Shown here piece after piece: positions 23,801 to 35,800 of a DNA stretch of 64,000 nt. Below the pieces are notes generated by a model. It had not been told where the DNA came from. It saw only the letters and a program-made list of their open reading frames with translations, and did not search any database. The first letter of the stretch is position 1. Each line of letters starts with the position of its first letter. The stretch is from Rhizophagus irregularis. Lineage: Eukaryota; Glomeromycota; Glomeromycetes; Glomerales; Glomeraceae. A program made the translations under genes and the position numbers. Location: assembly GCF_026210795.1 (NCBI RefSeq), contig NC_089433.1, positions 5,233,001-5,297,000 on the forward strand, in the 5' to 3' direction.

Positions 23801-24492
23801 ACTAAATGTGATTTGGCCTGTAAATATTTGTCAAAAAAATGTTAATTTACATAAAGGTTAAATAATTGATAATACTTTAAAAGAATAATATACTTTGCCT
23901 TCTCAAGCCAACTTATATTTGCATCTTCATCATTTTCTAACTTTTTAAGTATCACTCTAAGCATACCAAACCTTTTTAATTGTTGTTTTTTAGAATCCCA
24001 TTTATCATAAGGTCCATCAGTCCATTTTGCCGTATAAATCTCGGATGTGTCTTCAGTTAAATACTTAATATTTCGAAAATTATTATATGGTATCCATTCA
24101 ATTATCCTAGTTGGAGCAAATGTTTCCATTTGAAAATTCTGTATTAAATTATCTATATCATCATTTCCGGACGTCCAGTTTGAAAAATATGCTTTTAAAT
24201 AATTTCGAATACATATTTCACAATAAAATGTGGCTAAACACTCATATTGACAATTTTCGCAAATTCTTCTTTCTCCTTCGTTTTTAATAATTCTAAAATA
24301 ATCGTAACTCTCAGTTATTATTCTTACTGTTTCTGCTTTTTCATTTTTTGTAAGAGATTTATTAGCAAAAATTATTTCATCTAATAATTTCTGTTGATTG
24401 GTTAAGTCGAAATTAAGATTAGGATTCTTATTTGCTTCACTAAAAGCTTCTTGAATTATCGCATAAATCAATTTTTTACGAATAGCAGCCAT
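20868..24492 (-). CDS. Double TKL kinase with extra N-lobe modules (5 exons)
   Basis: Exons are 24492-23899, 23817-22768, 22685-22302, 22234-21848 and 21740-20868, all joined in phase 0, giving 1095 residues. Exon 1 has a Cys motif (CENC..C..CEIC, residues 78-94), the NWTSGN linker and a first N-lobe with a worn glycine loop (TEDTSEIY). Exon 2 gives a C-lobe in which HRD is HRN (274-276), the catalytic-loop Asn is His281 and DFG is GLG (295-297), so domain 1 looks catalytically dead. The end of exon 2, exon 3 and exon 4 each carry a further N-lobe (FEWIPYN..YSAIWKDG). Exon 4 has an intact GKGGFSTV and ALK. Exon 5 is a second C-lobe with HRN, DMG and APE and a YTSRLL tail. The first intron has a GC donor. 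The family is the expanded mycorrhizal-fungal TKL group; signalling role inferred. Confidence 0.75.
23897..23898 (-). other. Non-canonical GC splice donor of exon 1
   Basis: The homologous gene at 49.1 kb splices after SWFEE into AKSHL. Here the same join needs AAG|GCAAAG as donor and TTTACAG as acceptor. The only nearby GT (two codons on) gives a frame with an immediate stop. The donor is therefore either a GC-AG intron or a mutated GT. Confidence 0.6.
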
Positions 24493-24499
24493 GAAGAGT

Positions 24500-24725
24500 G
24501 CAAAAAAAATTTTAGATAATTTGGTGAAGTTATTAAGGAGAATGAAAAAAAAAATTATTCACCAAAAAAAGAGAGAAAAAAAATCACTCATCAAAAAAAA
24601 AAGAGAAAAAAAATCATTCACCAAAAAAAGAGAGAAAAAAAATTATTCACCAAAAGAAAGAGAAAAAAAAATTTATTCAAAAAAAAAGAATTGTTCACCA
24701 AAAAAAAAAATGAATTTCTATTATT
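24500..24725. repeat. A-rich imperfect tandem repeat
   Basis: Repeated units of CACCAAAAAAAGAGAGAAAAAAA-type sequence, about 30-36 bp each. The open frame across it (Lys-rich, KKREKKS) is an artefact of composition. It sits directly upstream of the minus-strand kinase start and may be part of its promoter. Confidence 0.7.
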
Positions 24726-24891
24726 TTAGATAATTTGGGCACACACAAAAATTTTGTATGTGCGGAGTTTGTGAAAAAAAAAATTTATTCGAAGAAAAAA
24801 AAAATTGAATTTCGGATAAATATTGATAATTTGGGTGAGTACTGAGAAAATTTATTTACGAAAAAAAAAAAAGAATCGATTTACTATCACT

Positions 24892-26018
24892 TAAATAATG
24901 GTGTAGTTAGCCGAAAAATTCAGCCGAAGGCGCAGTAAATTTTCGGCTAACAACAGCCAATGTTGATCTTGAATATTGGTTCAACATCTAACTATTTTCG
25001 GCTGAATATTATCGGCTAAATACACTTTTTTTAAATAATAGTGTAGTTAGCCAAAATATCCAAATAGCAGACAATATGTAATAATGACAAAATTTTATTT
25101 ATTATAGAAAACAAAAAGTACATAACATTACTATACTTATTTTTGGACAGTGCTTATTAAATAAAACTACAAAATATTTGTTATTTTTAACTCATTTATT
25201 TCTGTCCAATCATACTTCAATATTAGATTTTTAATAATTTAATTGTAAAAAAGAAAATTTTTTTTCTTTAAATTAATGAATAGTTTATTTAACCATTAAA
25301 ACTATAAGAATAATTAAAATTTTACAATACAATTATACAAATAAAATAAAAAAGGGAAATTTTTTTAAGGGATTTGAATTGTATTTGAAAATATATATAC
25401 AGTATTTTTTTTTTTTGTTTTTAATTTAAAGTCTTATATTATTCATTATCATTGACAAATTTCAAGTTTTTTGCATTATTTTTTATTTTTAATATACTAA
25501 TTTTTAGCTAAGATCCAACTCAAAAAACAAAAAGCAAATTTGAAAAAATATTTCAATAAACACTTAGAGACTGACAAGAAGTTATATATTTTATATTTAG
25601 TTTGAAGATTATTTTGTATAAATACGATGTTACATTTTACCTGAAATTTTCAACTTTAACTAATTTTAAGCCAGAATTAAGAAAATTTCGGCCAGAATTA
25701 TGGATTCGAAAATCATTAATTTAGCCAATTAAACAAGTTTAGACTGATTTTAAACTTTACAAATATATTATATATTGGAAGAGGGTGCTATTGACCATAA
25801 TAAAGTGAATTAGGAGGTTACATGCTATTTGGATATTTCGGCTAACTACACTATTATTTAAAAAAAAGAGTATTTAGCCGATAATATTCAGCCGAAAATA
25901 GTAGATGTTGAACCAATAAAATATTCGAGATCAACATGAATTTTTTCGGCTGGGTGTTGTTAGCCGAAAATTTACTGCGCCTTCGGCTGAATTTTTCGGC
26001 TAACTACACCATTATTTC
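24892..26018. mobile_element. 1.1-kb element with long terminal inverted repeats
   Basis: The left end (about 24892-25066) and right end (about 25826-26018) are inverted copies of each other over roughly 175-190 bp. The outermost sequence is AATAATGGTGTAGTTAGCCG; a second, inner copy of the same end (ATAATAGTGTAGTTAGCC) lies about 130 bp inside on each side, so the termini are themselves duplicated. Short flanks TCACTTA and TCACTAA could be an imperfect target duplication. The middle has no coding frame. It resembles a non-autonomous foldback or MITE-like DNA transposon. Confidence 0.85.
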
Positions 26019-28109
26019 ACTAAAGGCCATTCCAAACTAATAATTAGTTCTTGGCTGAAAATTTGGGGGGATAATTTAACAAATACAGTAAAATCGGAAA
26101 TATTCGGTACACCCAATTTCAGAAAAGAGTGATTCACCATATTCTTCCGAAATTAAGCACACATTTTTTATATAATGCCGACCAAAGTTATTATAATGGT
26201 CGGCATAATTTAGGTTAGTGACCAAAGATGCTTATTTACGGGAGATTTAATCTCTGGAGTTAGACGTAGTTAAGAATTAGTGGTCGATTAATTAATAATT
26301 CGGGATACAAACAAAACTACGATTTATGAATTCTTTATAGTCAAATTATTCTGGAGATTTATTTACATGACATAATTATTTTGAAATATTATAGTTAAAA
26401 TAAAAAGCGTGTACTGGAAAAAGCACTTGCTAAAATTTAATAGAGTAAAATAAAATCCGCCTAATATATATTTGAAATTAAGAGAAATGAATATAAATTT
26501 AAAATGAAATTATTTATACAGTATTATATTATTTATTTCGATTATATGACCAAACCTAAAAAGGTAAAAGAACGAAAAAAAAATAAAAAAAAATAAATAT
26601 TATCAATCTTACCACAGCACCAATCACCGATCCTGATCCAAGCCAAATAAATAGCAAGGATATATTTATACATACTAAATACATAAAATAAATTAGTATA
26701 GATTAAAAAGGAAAAAGAACCGAAAAAAGCAAAAAAAATTCGGTTTAAAAAAAACCGAAAAATTTAAAAAACCGGAAAAAAATATCAAAAAAAAAAAAAT
26801 TTCGGTCTAAAAAAACCGAAAAAAACTTATTAATTAAAAATTAACGTTTGGATATGCAACCGATCACATCTTCTTGGGAACAACATCAAATAAAACCCAC
26901 ATATATACTTTTGTCTACATCACTAATATCAAGAAATCACTAAATTGTGAATATAATGCATTTAATCTCTATAAATTGAATCCTCTTCAATGAATTCAAC
27001 AAAGTGCATCGACTATTTACGTCCATTATGTCATTACAAACATATAATTTCTATTTGATGACTTTTGTGATTTGGCCTATAGAAAATATTTACTGTATTT
27101 GTTAATAATTAAAGATTATTATCGAATGCTTATTTGATGGGAGGATGTGGTGTACAAGTTTTTATTCAAGCTGTCTTATGTATGATTACGTTAAAAAAAA
27201 GTTAAATTTTATATTGAAAGCTGTAAATAGAAATAGTTGTTTTGTACTTATCAACATGAATTATTAATTGTAAGGAAATTAGGAAATTTACCGAAAAAAA
27301 CCCTTTTTGGATAGACGTAATTTTAATGGTTTTTGTTGTAAAGAGATTTGGAAATTATTCATTTTGTTAGACCAAAAACTTGGGGATAACTTTAATGTCA
27401 GATAATCTTAATCTACATAAACAATAAAAATATCTTCATTCGGAAATATTATTAAGTATATGTTTTTTAAGTTAATCGCATTTCGTGTAAATTGTATGAA
27501 AAATACAATTAACTAAATTAACTATGAATTCTAACTTTTTTTGTTTAAGTTTTATTAACGGAATTATCATTTCCGATATTTACATACCGTATTTTTTTCA
27601 TTTATTATATAAAACTAGTAATGCATAAAATTCATTTATGCATTCACAGCCCAACAACTGAGTATATTAAGCTTATACGCAGTAAAAAAAAAAAAGAGAT
27701 TGACAAAACGCCATAGCCACATTCTCAAATGATATTACTTTATATAGACATTCCAAAAAGAAATGGGAAATTAATACTCCGGGAATTTCTTGATCAATTT
27801 CCTTATTAAGTGATTGATCGGGTGCCGTCATTAATTGAATTACTCCGATTCGTAGAAATTAAATTACGATAATATTATTTTTCTTTTTTCTCTTTCGTAA
27901 AAAGTGAAATTTAAGGTTTTTTTTTTCTTACTTCTTCTTATTAGGAATTTCTTTTATTTAACTTTATTAGTTAAAAACTTTTTAGTTCACAATATGTATC
28001 ATAAATATTTAAATTTCATCATTTTTTCATTAAATTTCCTAAAAATCTTCTCTTCTTTTCTTTTTCTTTTTTTGATTTAATGATAAAAAAAATTTATTCG
28101 TAATATTTA
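26019..28109. other. AT-rich intergenic region
   Basis: Around 26607-26830 there is an A-rich block with CCGAAAAA motifs preceded by CAGCACCAATCACCGATC, which is the reverse complement, with changes, of the block at 16.0-16.2 kb; the two are copies of one dispersed repeat. No gene is visible. The last 200 bp are the C/T-rich promoter of the ATPase gene. Confidence 0.5.
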
Positions 28110-30195
28110 ATGATGTATCAATTTCGTAAATTCGTAAAATTAGCTGATAAATTAATCTTAAATCAAGCTAATAATCATTTTTCACCAATTCTTATTAGTT
28201 ATAATTTTCAAAATAAAATTATTAAAAACACGCAATTTAGAATGAATTCATCATTGATTATTAACGTTACCCCTAAAAAAAATGATTTTATTTCGTTTAA
28301 TGGTTCATTTAAAATTAATTTTATTCAACAACAGAAAAGATTTTATAATGAGAATACGAATGCTTCTAGTGTTTGGGATCCTTATCCAGGTTAATTTTAA
28401 AATTAAATTATTTTAAAAAAAAAATTCTGAATTTACTAAAAAAAATTAATTTTCTTATTATTTAGTACCAACAAATCCTTTAATTGATAAATCTGCAGAA
28501 ACTGCACTTGATGAAGCGAATTATAAAAAATCTCGTCCTCAAGGTGGTCAAAGTCCACCATCATTACATCAAGTAAATCAGTCAGGACGTAAAAAATATA
28601 AGATTAATATTTCTGATTTATTTTCTCCTCGTGTAAGAGATGCTGTATTAACCACAGTTATGGGTATAGCTGCTGTTGGATTTGGTGGTGTAGTGTACCA
28701 TACTTGGTGAGTATAAAATCTCAATTGATTCATTTACTTCAACTTATAATACTTATTTCTAACTATTTCTTATTGAAGGTATGAATGGCACGAAGTTCAT
28801 AAAGTATTAAAATCATTTTTAAAACCTGCCTATCTTTTAAAATCAAAAATAAAAGAAGTCTATTTTGCGAGAGAAGAATATCAAAAAATCTTTAGTGTGG
28901 TAGCAGGTGATACAAAAGGAAAATATTATTTATTAGTCGGCGAAAATGGTACTGGAAAAACTCAATTAGTATTAAGGGCTATGGATATCATAAATCATTA
29001 TGGTGTCGTATTTTGTGAAGCTCATTCGGATACTGAAATTTTTAAAACAAGATTAGGTAGAGCGTTAAATTATACTTTTAGAGAAGATTACATCGGTGGT
29101 TTGTTTGCAAGGGAGGCTCCTGAAAGAGGTATTTAAGTCATTAAAAGTATTTTCTTTCTCGAGAATTGAATATATATTTAATATCTTTTTAAATAGGTTC
29201 TGCGTTACTTGATGTTGAAAAAGCTTTGAATATGGTGGAAGAAGTTGCTTATAAACATAAACTTCGTCATGGTCGACCATTTGTTCTTATAATTAATAAT
29301 ATTCATAATTTTAAAGATGATGAAGATGGATGTGATTTGTTAGAACTTTTACAACAACGTGCTGAAGCTTGGGCTTCTAGTGGTTTTGTTACAATGATTT
29401 TCAATACAGATGATTATAGTGTATACGAGAGAATGAGTAAGTTATATACTTATGATGCAATATGTATTTAAATTAATTTTTATTTTTTTTTTATATTGCA
29501 GAAATGGATGCATCTCATATGGAAACAATTAGAGTTCATGATTTAGAAATTGATGATGCTATGAAGTATTTAAAGGACAAACGTCGTGGTCGTGAATCAG
29601 ACGAAGTTTTAATGCATATCGTGAAAGATCGTATTGGTGGGCGTCTCTCCCATCTTAGTCGTTTGACTAAAGAACCTGATGTTGATATTTTCGGTAATAA
29701 TATTTTACGAATTTCAAATATTTTATTTTAAAAAAATATATTTATCTAATAATATATATTTTTTTTTTAATAGAGGCTGTAAATCAACTTGAAGATGAAG
29801 AAGAAACTTGGTTAATTAATACTATAGGTCTCATACCAAATTTTGATGGACCAGAATACGAATCACAAAAATATGCTTTAGCAGCATGGAAACTTATTAA
29901 AGAATTGATAAAATCACCAACAAAATCTGTCACATTAAGTATGGGAAGGGATATAACTGGTAATCCAAGGTATTTGAAAAAATTGGATCATGATGGTGTT
30001 ATTTTAATTGATACTGAAAATCATATTAAACCTGATTCACAAATATCAATAAATTTTTTTGAGAAAATTGTTAAATCTAAAGGTTTTGAAGAAAAATTGG
30101 CTAAAGTTGAAAAAAGATTAGAACAAGTTGAAAGGGAAGAAAGAACAAGAGAATTAATTTGGAGTAATAAAAATAAGAGATCTTGGTGGATTTAG
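28110..30195 (+). CDS. Mitochondrial membrane AAA-type P-loop ATPase (6 exons)
   Basis: Exons are 28110-28389, 28466-28706, 28779-29128, 29197-29436, 29502-29693 and 29774-30195; all five introns (68-80 bp) have GT..AG ends and the joined frame gives 574 residues. The first 90 residues are basic with few acids, as in a mitochondrial presequence. A membrane segment (VLTTVMGIAAVGFGGVVYHTW) lies near residues 153-174. Walker A is GENGTGKT at 228-235. The Walker B-like strand reads PFVLIINNIHNF, with Asn where Asp is usual. 'LLQQRAEAWASSGFVTMIFN' follows, and the C-terminus is charged and probably coiled-coil. The layout fits a fungal family of mitochondrial AAA proteins with a C-terminal winged-helix region; the exact function is unknown to me. 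Pieces of exons 1-2 recur as a pseudogene at 52.6 kb. Confidence 0.85.
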
Positions 30196-30524
30196 AAAAA
30201 AGTTATATTGATATATTTTAATATGTAGTAGTAGTGTAGTACATAATATATAGTGTATATTATAAATATGAATATTATCTTGAAAATAAATGTAATTTTA
30301 TAAATCATTTTCCTTAAAATATACTTCTTTTTAAGTTAATAAAGATTTATGGGTTCTATAAATATATTTACTTAATCTCAGTAAAGATTTAATTTTTTGA
30401 TAGAGTTGTAAGAATTGCTCTTCATACTTTATATATGATAGGAAATGCAAGTAGGATTATTATTATTATTAACAATGTATTTAGCCATGTACAATAAATT
30501 AAAAATTCAATTTTTTCACGCGAT

Positions 30525-31366
30525 CGACTACTGTTAACGTCCTATAGAATTGCATATAAATTATATGAAACCGAATCCTATTATTTTATTGATGTTTGTG
30601 AATATACAAATTGAGATAGTGTGATTGTTACCATTCAAAGTGAATAAATTTTCACCAAACAGCTTTAAATGAAATTTCAGGTATTTCCCATATGTATTGA
30701 AAAAATGTTCAATTTTAGCTTCCTTTCCTATTTCTTTTTATCATTCTTACGCACAAGATCATTTTTAGTCTTTCATTAATAACATTATTTGGTATAATAT
30801 TCCCAAATTATTTCAATATTCTTCGTAAAAAAAGAATATTATTCACATTATCCCATTGTCGAATATCCTCAAAATGATAGATATGAAATTGATCCTAACT
30901 CGTTTAACGATATAATTATACAAAGTTATTAAAATTATAATTTATAAATAATTATATTATACTGTATTTTACTTGTATGTGATAGGAAATAATGCTAATT
31001 AGACTATGACCTATATTGGCCAGGGCATTTTTCAAATAGTTGTTTTACTTAACAATTAGTAAATTAAGCAAAGGGTAGTTGATGAAAATTTGCCGATTTT
31101 AGATTTTGTAAAGCGGATAGGATATGGAACCGTAGGGGAACGACTTTATCTAATGATATTGTTAATTTGGGGCGCAATATATATTTAATTTAGGTCTATA
31201 AAAATTTTAAAAGTGTTTTAAATTTACTGCGGTCTGGAAATCACTACTATCCTTGGGTTATACTAATTTTCGCCCCTAGTTCCATTGATTCTGGCTGGTG
31301 AACCGGGTCCGATTGATCATTATCTGGAATTTTTTGATTTGCAATCATTTGTAATCATCCTGACCC
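30525..31366 (+). repeat. Left copy of a large inverted repeat flanking the kinase array
   Basis: This segment is matched in reverse complement by 38866-39620. Shared landmarks, in order, are GTCGACTACTGTTAACGTCC, CATATGTATTGAAAAATG, TTCCTTTCCTATTTC, CCAGGGCATT and GATCATTATCTGGAATTTTT. The left copy has about 40 extra bases near 31285-31320. Divergence is clear but the colinearity is unmistakable. No coding frame. Confidence 0.85.
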
Positions 31367-31639
31367 ATGACTTCTGCCGTCATTACATGGAATCTGAGCT
31401 AATTTCACATCGGATCCAATGGGAGGGCGAAAATTAGTATAGCCACTATCCTTGATGGACCAAGATAGGCCTCAAAGGCTCAAACTACTATTTATGTGAC
31501 CAATGTGGTTTGAGATGACGTTAAAGTCGTTAAACTATCAGGAGATTTATTATGTAGATCTTTAGGGGTATAACGATCCATTTGATGGTGGAGGTCCATG
31601 CTAACTTTAAAATAGAAAGTTTAATATTTTCATTTTTGG

Positions 31640-31765
31640 AAATTTTTGTTACCATGTGTTTGGTGGATTATTAATCACTTAATTAATTTAAAAGAGGAAA
31701 TTTAGAATTTAATTGGTTCTATTAGAATTTATTTTCATATATAGGGGTTTTAATATTGTCACCAT
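31640..31765 (+). repeat. Left copy of a direct repeat flanking the kinase array
   Basis: About 125 bp including GGTTATTAATCACTTAATTA-like sequence and TTTAGAATTTAATTGGTTC recurs in the same orientation at 39655-39782. Confidence 0.8.
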
Positions 31766-31861
31766 ATATATCCATACTAATAAAAGTATTTAATAATAAT
31801 AAAAAAAAGATATCTACATTATCTTTCCACTCAGAAAGCATTTTAATATAATTATATAATA

Positions 31862-32372
31862 ATGGCTCACAATAATAATAAAGGTAATAATTATATATAT
31901 AGTATAAATAATTAATATAATTAAAATTCTAAAATTTTAAACAAATTTACGATATAGTTTCCAGTAGTATTGAAGAAATCAAAGGAGACGGCTCTGGAGA
32001 ATTTGAAGAAACTATTGAGGAATTTGAAGAAAGTAATACCAAGGAATCTAAAGGTATATTAAATAAGCTGAAATATTAAATTTTTATTGTAAATGCATTT
32101 AAATACCATCTATAATTGTATCTTATATAATAAACATATATAATTTTCTATATTATACAAAAATCACATTAAATAATTTAGCTCGTAAGTTAATATATTA
32201 TCTTATAATTGAATAATACTATATATAGTTGGTAAGTTGTCAGTTATTTAAATCTTTAGTTTTTTATTTACTTATTTTACATAATTACTAAAATTTTTGT
32301 TTAAATAACTTTTTAATAATTGATTGTATTACAGATGGAAAGCTACAATATATATTATATTTATTTGCTTAA
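31862..32372 (+). CDS. Small multi-exon candidate gene with possible 3-base exons
   Basis: A start at 31862 gives MAHNNNK, then an intron (31884-31957), then an acidic exon 31958-32053 reading VSSSIEEIKGDGSGEFEETI and on to ESNTKESK. Two strong-looking AG..GTAAG pairs enclose only three bases each (32182-32184 and 32229-32231), and a last exon at 32335-32372 ends in TAA. All joins are phase 1, so the frame works with or without the 3-base exons; the product would be 51-53 residues. The style matches the phase-1 tail exons of the kinase gene at 49-52 kb, so this may be a detached kinase tail. Confidence 0.35.
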
Positions 32373-32801
32373 TATCTTATACAACTTAACTAATTATGAT
32401 AATATTCTTAATATAAATATAACTCATATTTTGCTTTTTCAAAAAAAAAAAATTTTATTTAATAAAATAAAAATTTACTGCAGATCTTAGGAGAGTTTTT
32501 CTTATAGACCGATACTTGTGTCATGTGAATTTAATTTTATTGGATCGTCAATGTAGCTCATATGTGATCAACAGCCAATCAATGAGATTCTTATTCCTCC
32601 TATATCTGTTAAGTATGGATTTTGATTGACATCAAAAAACTCCGTAAAAAGAAAATTTTATTGCATAATGCATTGCATAATACATATAATAATGTACATC
32701 TATATATTTATTAAAATTTCAAAAATTTTATTCACTTGCTTTTTTTATATTTCTTAGAATATCCTATTAACCTGAATTCATTGTAATTTAAAAAAAAGTC
32801 A

Positions 32802-35800
32802 ATGAATACTTATACTGAAGATATTGAGACACTAACTAAGTCATCGCATGATATTAAGAAATGTGAAAAATGTAATTTTACTTGTTATGCGATACTTTTT
32901 CAACGAAATTTCAAAAATTGGACTAGTGGTAATGATGATATTGATAAATTTATTCAAGATACTCAGTTATCATCTCATGATAATGTAAAGAAAGTATTAG
33001 AATGGATACCTTATGATAGATTTCATAACATTGAATATATAGCAAAATATGAATTTGGTGAAGTGTATAGAGCAAATTGGATTGATGGAAATATATTTTA
33101 TTGGGATAATGAAAATCAAAACTGGAAAAGGAAAGATCATAATATGTTTGTGAATTTGAAGAATTTAAATACTCCGAATAATATTGTATTAGAATTGACA
33201 AATAAGGTATGATAAACTTATTATTCAATAAAATCTTAAATAATTTATTTTTACTAAAATATTGTTACATTTATAGATTAACATAGAATATAAAATTCAT
33301 GGAATAACTCAGAATCCAAAAACAAAAAATTATATGATTGTTTTAGATAATATATGTGACAAATGTAATCATATATGTTATGCAATACATTTTCAGCAAA
33401 ATTTCAAAACTTGGACTAGTGGTAATTATAATATTGATAAACTTATTCAGAATTCTCAGCTATCAGGACATACTTATTATAGTGTAAAATATGCATTAGA
33501 ATGGATACCTTATAATAGATTTTATGATATTAAATATATTGCAAAAGATGAGTCCTATAGAGCAAATTGGATTGATGGAAATATAAGTTATTGGAATGAT
33601 GAAAATCAAAATTGGAAAAGAGAAAATTATAATATGTTTGTGATTTTGAAGAGCTTAGATACTCCAAAACATATTATAAATGAAATTGAAAATGAGGCAT
33701 GATAATTTATTACTCAATATAATTTTAAGTTTATATTAATTCTACTAATATACTATTGTATTTGCATTTGTAGATCAATAAACCTTATGGAATAACTCAG
33801 GATCCAGAAACAAAAAATTACATGGTGGTTTTGAATTATAAATGTAAAGTGTGTAATACAATGTGTAATGCAATCTACTTTCAACATAAATTTATAGAAT
33901 GGACTAGTGGTAATGATGATATTGATAAATTTATTCAAGATACTCAGTTATCATCTCATGATGATGTAGAGAAAGCAATAGAATTGATCCCCTATGATAG
34001 ATTTTATGATAAGATGCATGTTGCAAAAGATAAGTTTAGCAAAGTATATAGAGCAAAATGGATTGATGGAAATATAAATAATTGGGATAATGAAAATCAA
34101 AATTGGAAAAGAAAGGGTTATAATATGTTTGTGACTCTGAAGACTTCAAAAAATATTATAATTGAAATTGAAAATGAGGTATGGTAAATTTATTATTCAA
34201 TAAGATTTGAAGTTTTTAATTTCTACTAATTTATTTGTATCTGTAGATCAATAGAGTTTATGGAATAACTCAGCATCCTAATACAAAAAATTATATAATG
34301 GTTTTGAATTACAAATGTAAAGTGTGTAATACAATATGTAATGCAATCTACTTTCAACATAAATTTATAGAATGGACTAGTGGTAATAATGATATTGATA
34401 AATTTATACAAAATACTCAACTATCATCTCATGATAATGTAGAGAAAGTATTAGAATGGATACCTTATCATAGATTTTATGATATTAAATATATTACAAA
34501 AGATGAGTCCTATAGAGCAAATTGGGTTGATGGAAATATAAGTCATTGGGATAATGAAAATCAAAATTGGAAAAGAAAAAGTCATTATATGTTTGTGACT
34601 TTGAAAAGTTTATTAAGTAATACAAAAAATATTACAAATGAAATTGAAAATGAGGTATGATAAATTTATTACTCATTACAATTTGAAGTTTTTATTTCTA
34701 CTAATGTATTTATAGATCAATAGACCTTATGGGATAACTCAGGATCCAAAAACAAAAAATTATATGATAGTTTTTAATGATATATGTGAAAAATGCAATA
34801 AATTGTGTAGTTCAATACATTTTCAACGAAATTTTAAAAATTGGACTAGTGGTAATAATGAAATTGATAAATTTATTCAAGATACTCAACTATCAACCCA
34901 TGATAATGCGAAAACAGCATTAGAATGGATACCTTATGATAGGTTTTATAATATTAAATGTATTACACAAGGTGGGTTTGATAAAGTATATAGAGCAAAT
35001 TAAAAAAATAAAAATTGGAAAAGAGTAGATTATAATATGTTTGTGATTTTGAAGAGTTTGGGTACACTAAAAAATATTACAATTGAAATTGAAAATGAGG
35101 TACTGTATGATAAATTTATTATTCTATATAATTTGCATGGAAGTTTTAATTTCTACTAATATGCTGTGTATTTATAGATAAATGGACCTTATGGAATAAC
35201 TCAGGATCCAGAAACAAATAATTATATGATAGTTTTTAATGAAATATGTGAAAAATGTAGTAAAGTTTGTAATTCAATACATTTTCAACGTAATTTTGAA
35301 AGTTGGACTAGTGGTAATGATGATATTGATAAATTTATTCAAGAAACTCAACTATCAACCCATGATAATGCGAAAACAGCATTAGAATGGATACCTTATG
35401 ATAGATTGTATGGTATTGAATATATTGGAAAATATGAGTTTGGTGAAGTGTATATAGCAAATTGGATTGATGGGAATATATTTTATTGGGATAATGAAAA
35501 TCAAAATTGGAATAGATACAATTGTAATATGTTTGTAAATTTGAAGAGTTTAAATACTCCAACCAATTTTATATCAGGATTTACAAATAAGGTATGATAA
35601 ATTTACCATTTATAAAATCTTAAACAATTTAATTTTTGCTAAAATATTTAAAATATTATTATATAAATTTTATGGAATAACACAGAATCCAAAAACAAAA
35701 AATTATATGATTATTTGGGATAATGTATGCGAAAAATGTAATTATAAATGTTATGCAATATATTTTCAGCGAAATTTCAAAAATTGGACTAGTGATAATG

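Noticed and set aside
23876..23898. Reading through the first intron of the minus-strand kinase
   Set aside because: It ends in a stop after KYIILLKYYQLFNLYVN, while splicing continues the homology to AKSHL.
24491..24733. Lys-rich open frame KKREKKS repeats
   Set aside because: An A-rich tandem repeat gives Lys codons in any frame; there is no conserved motif and the kinase start lies on the other strand.
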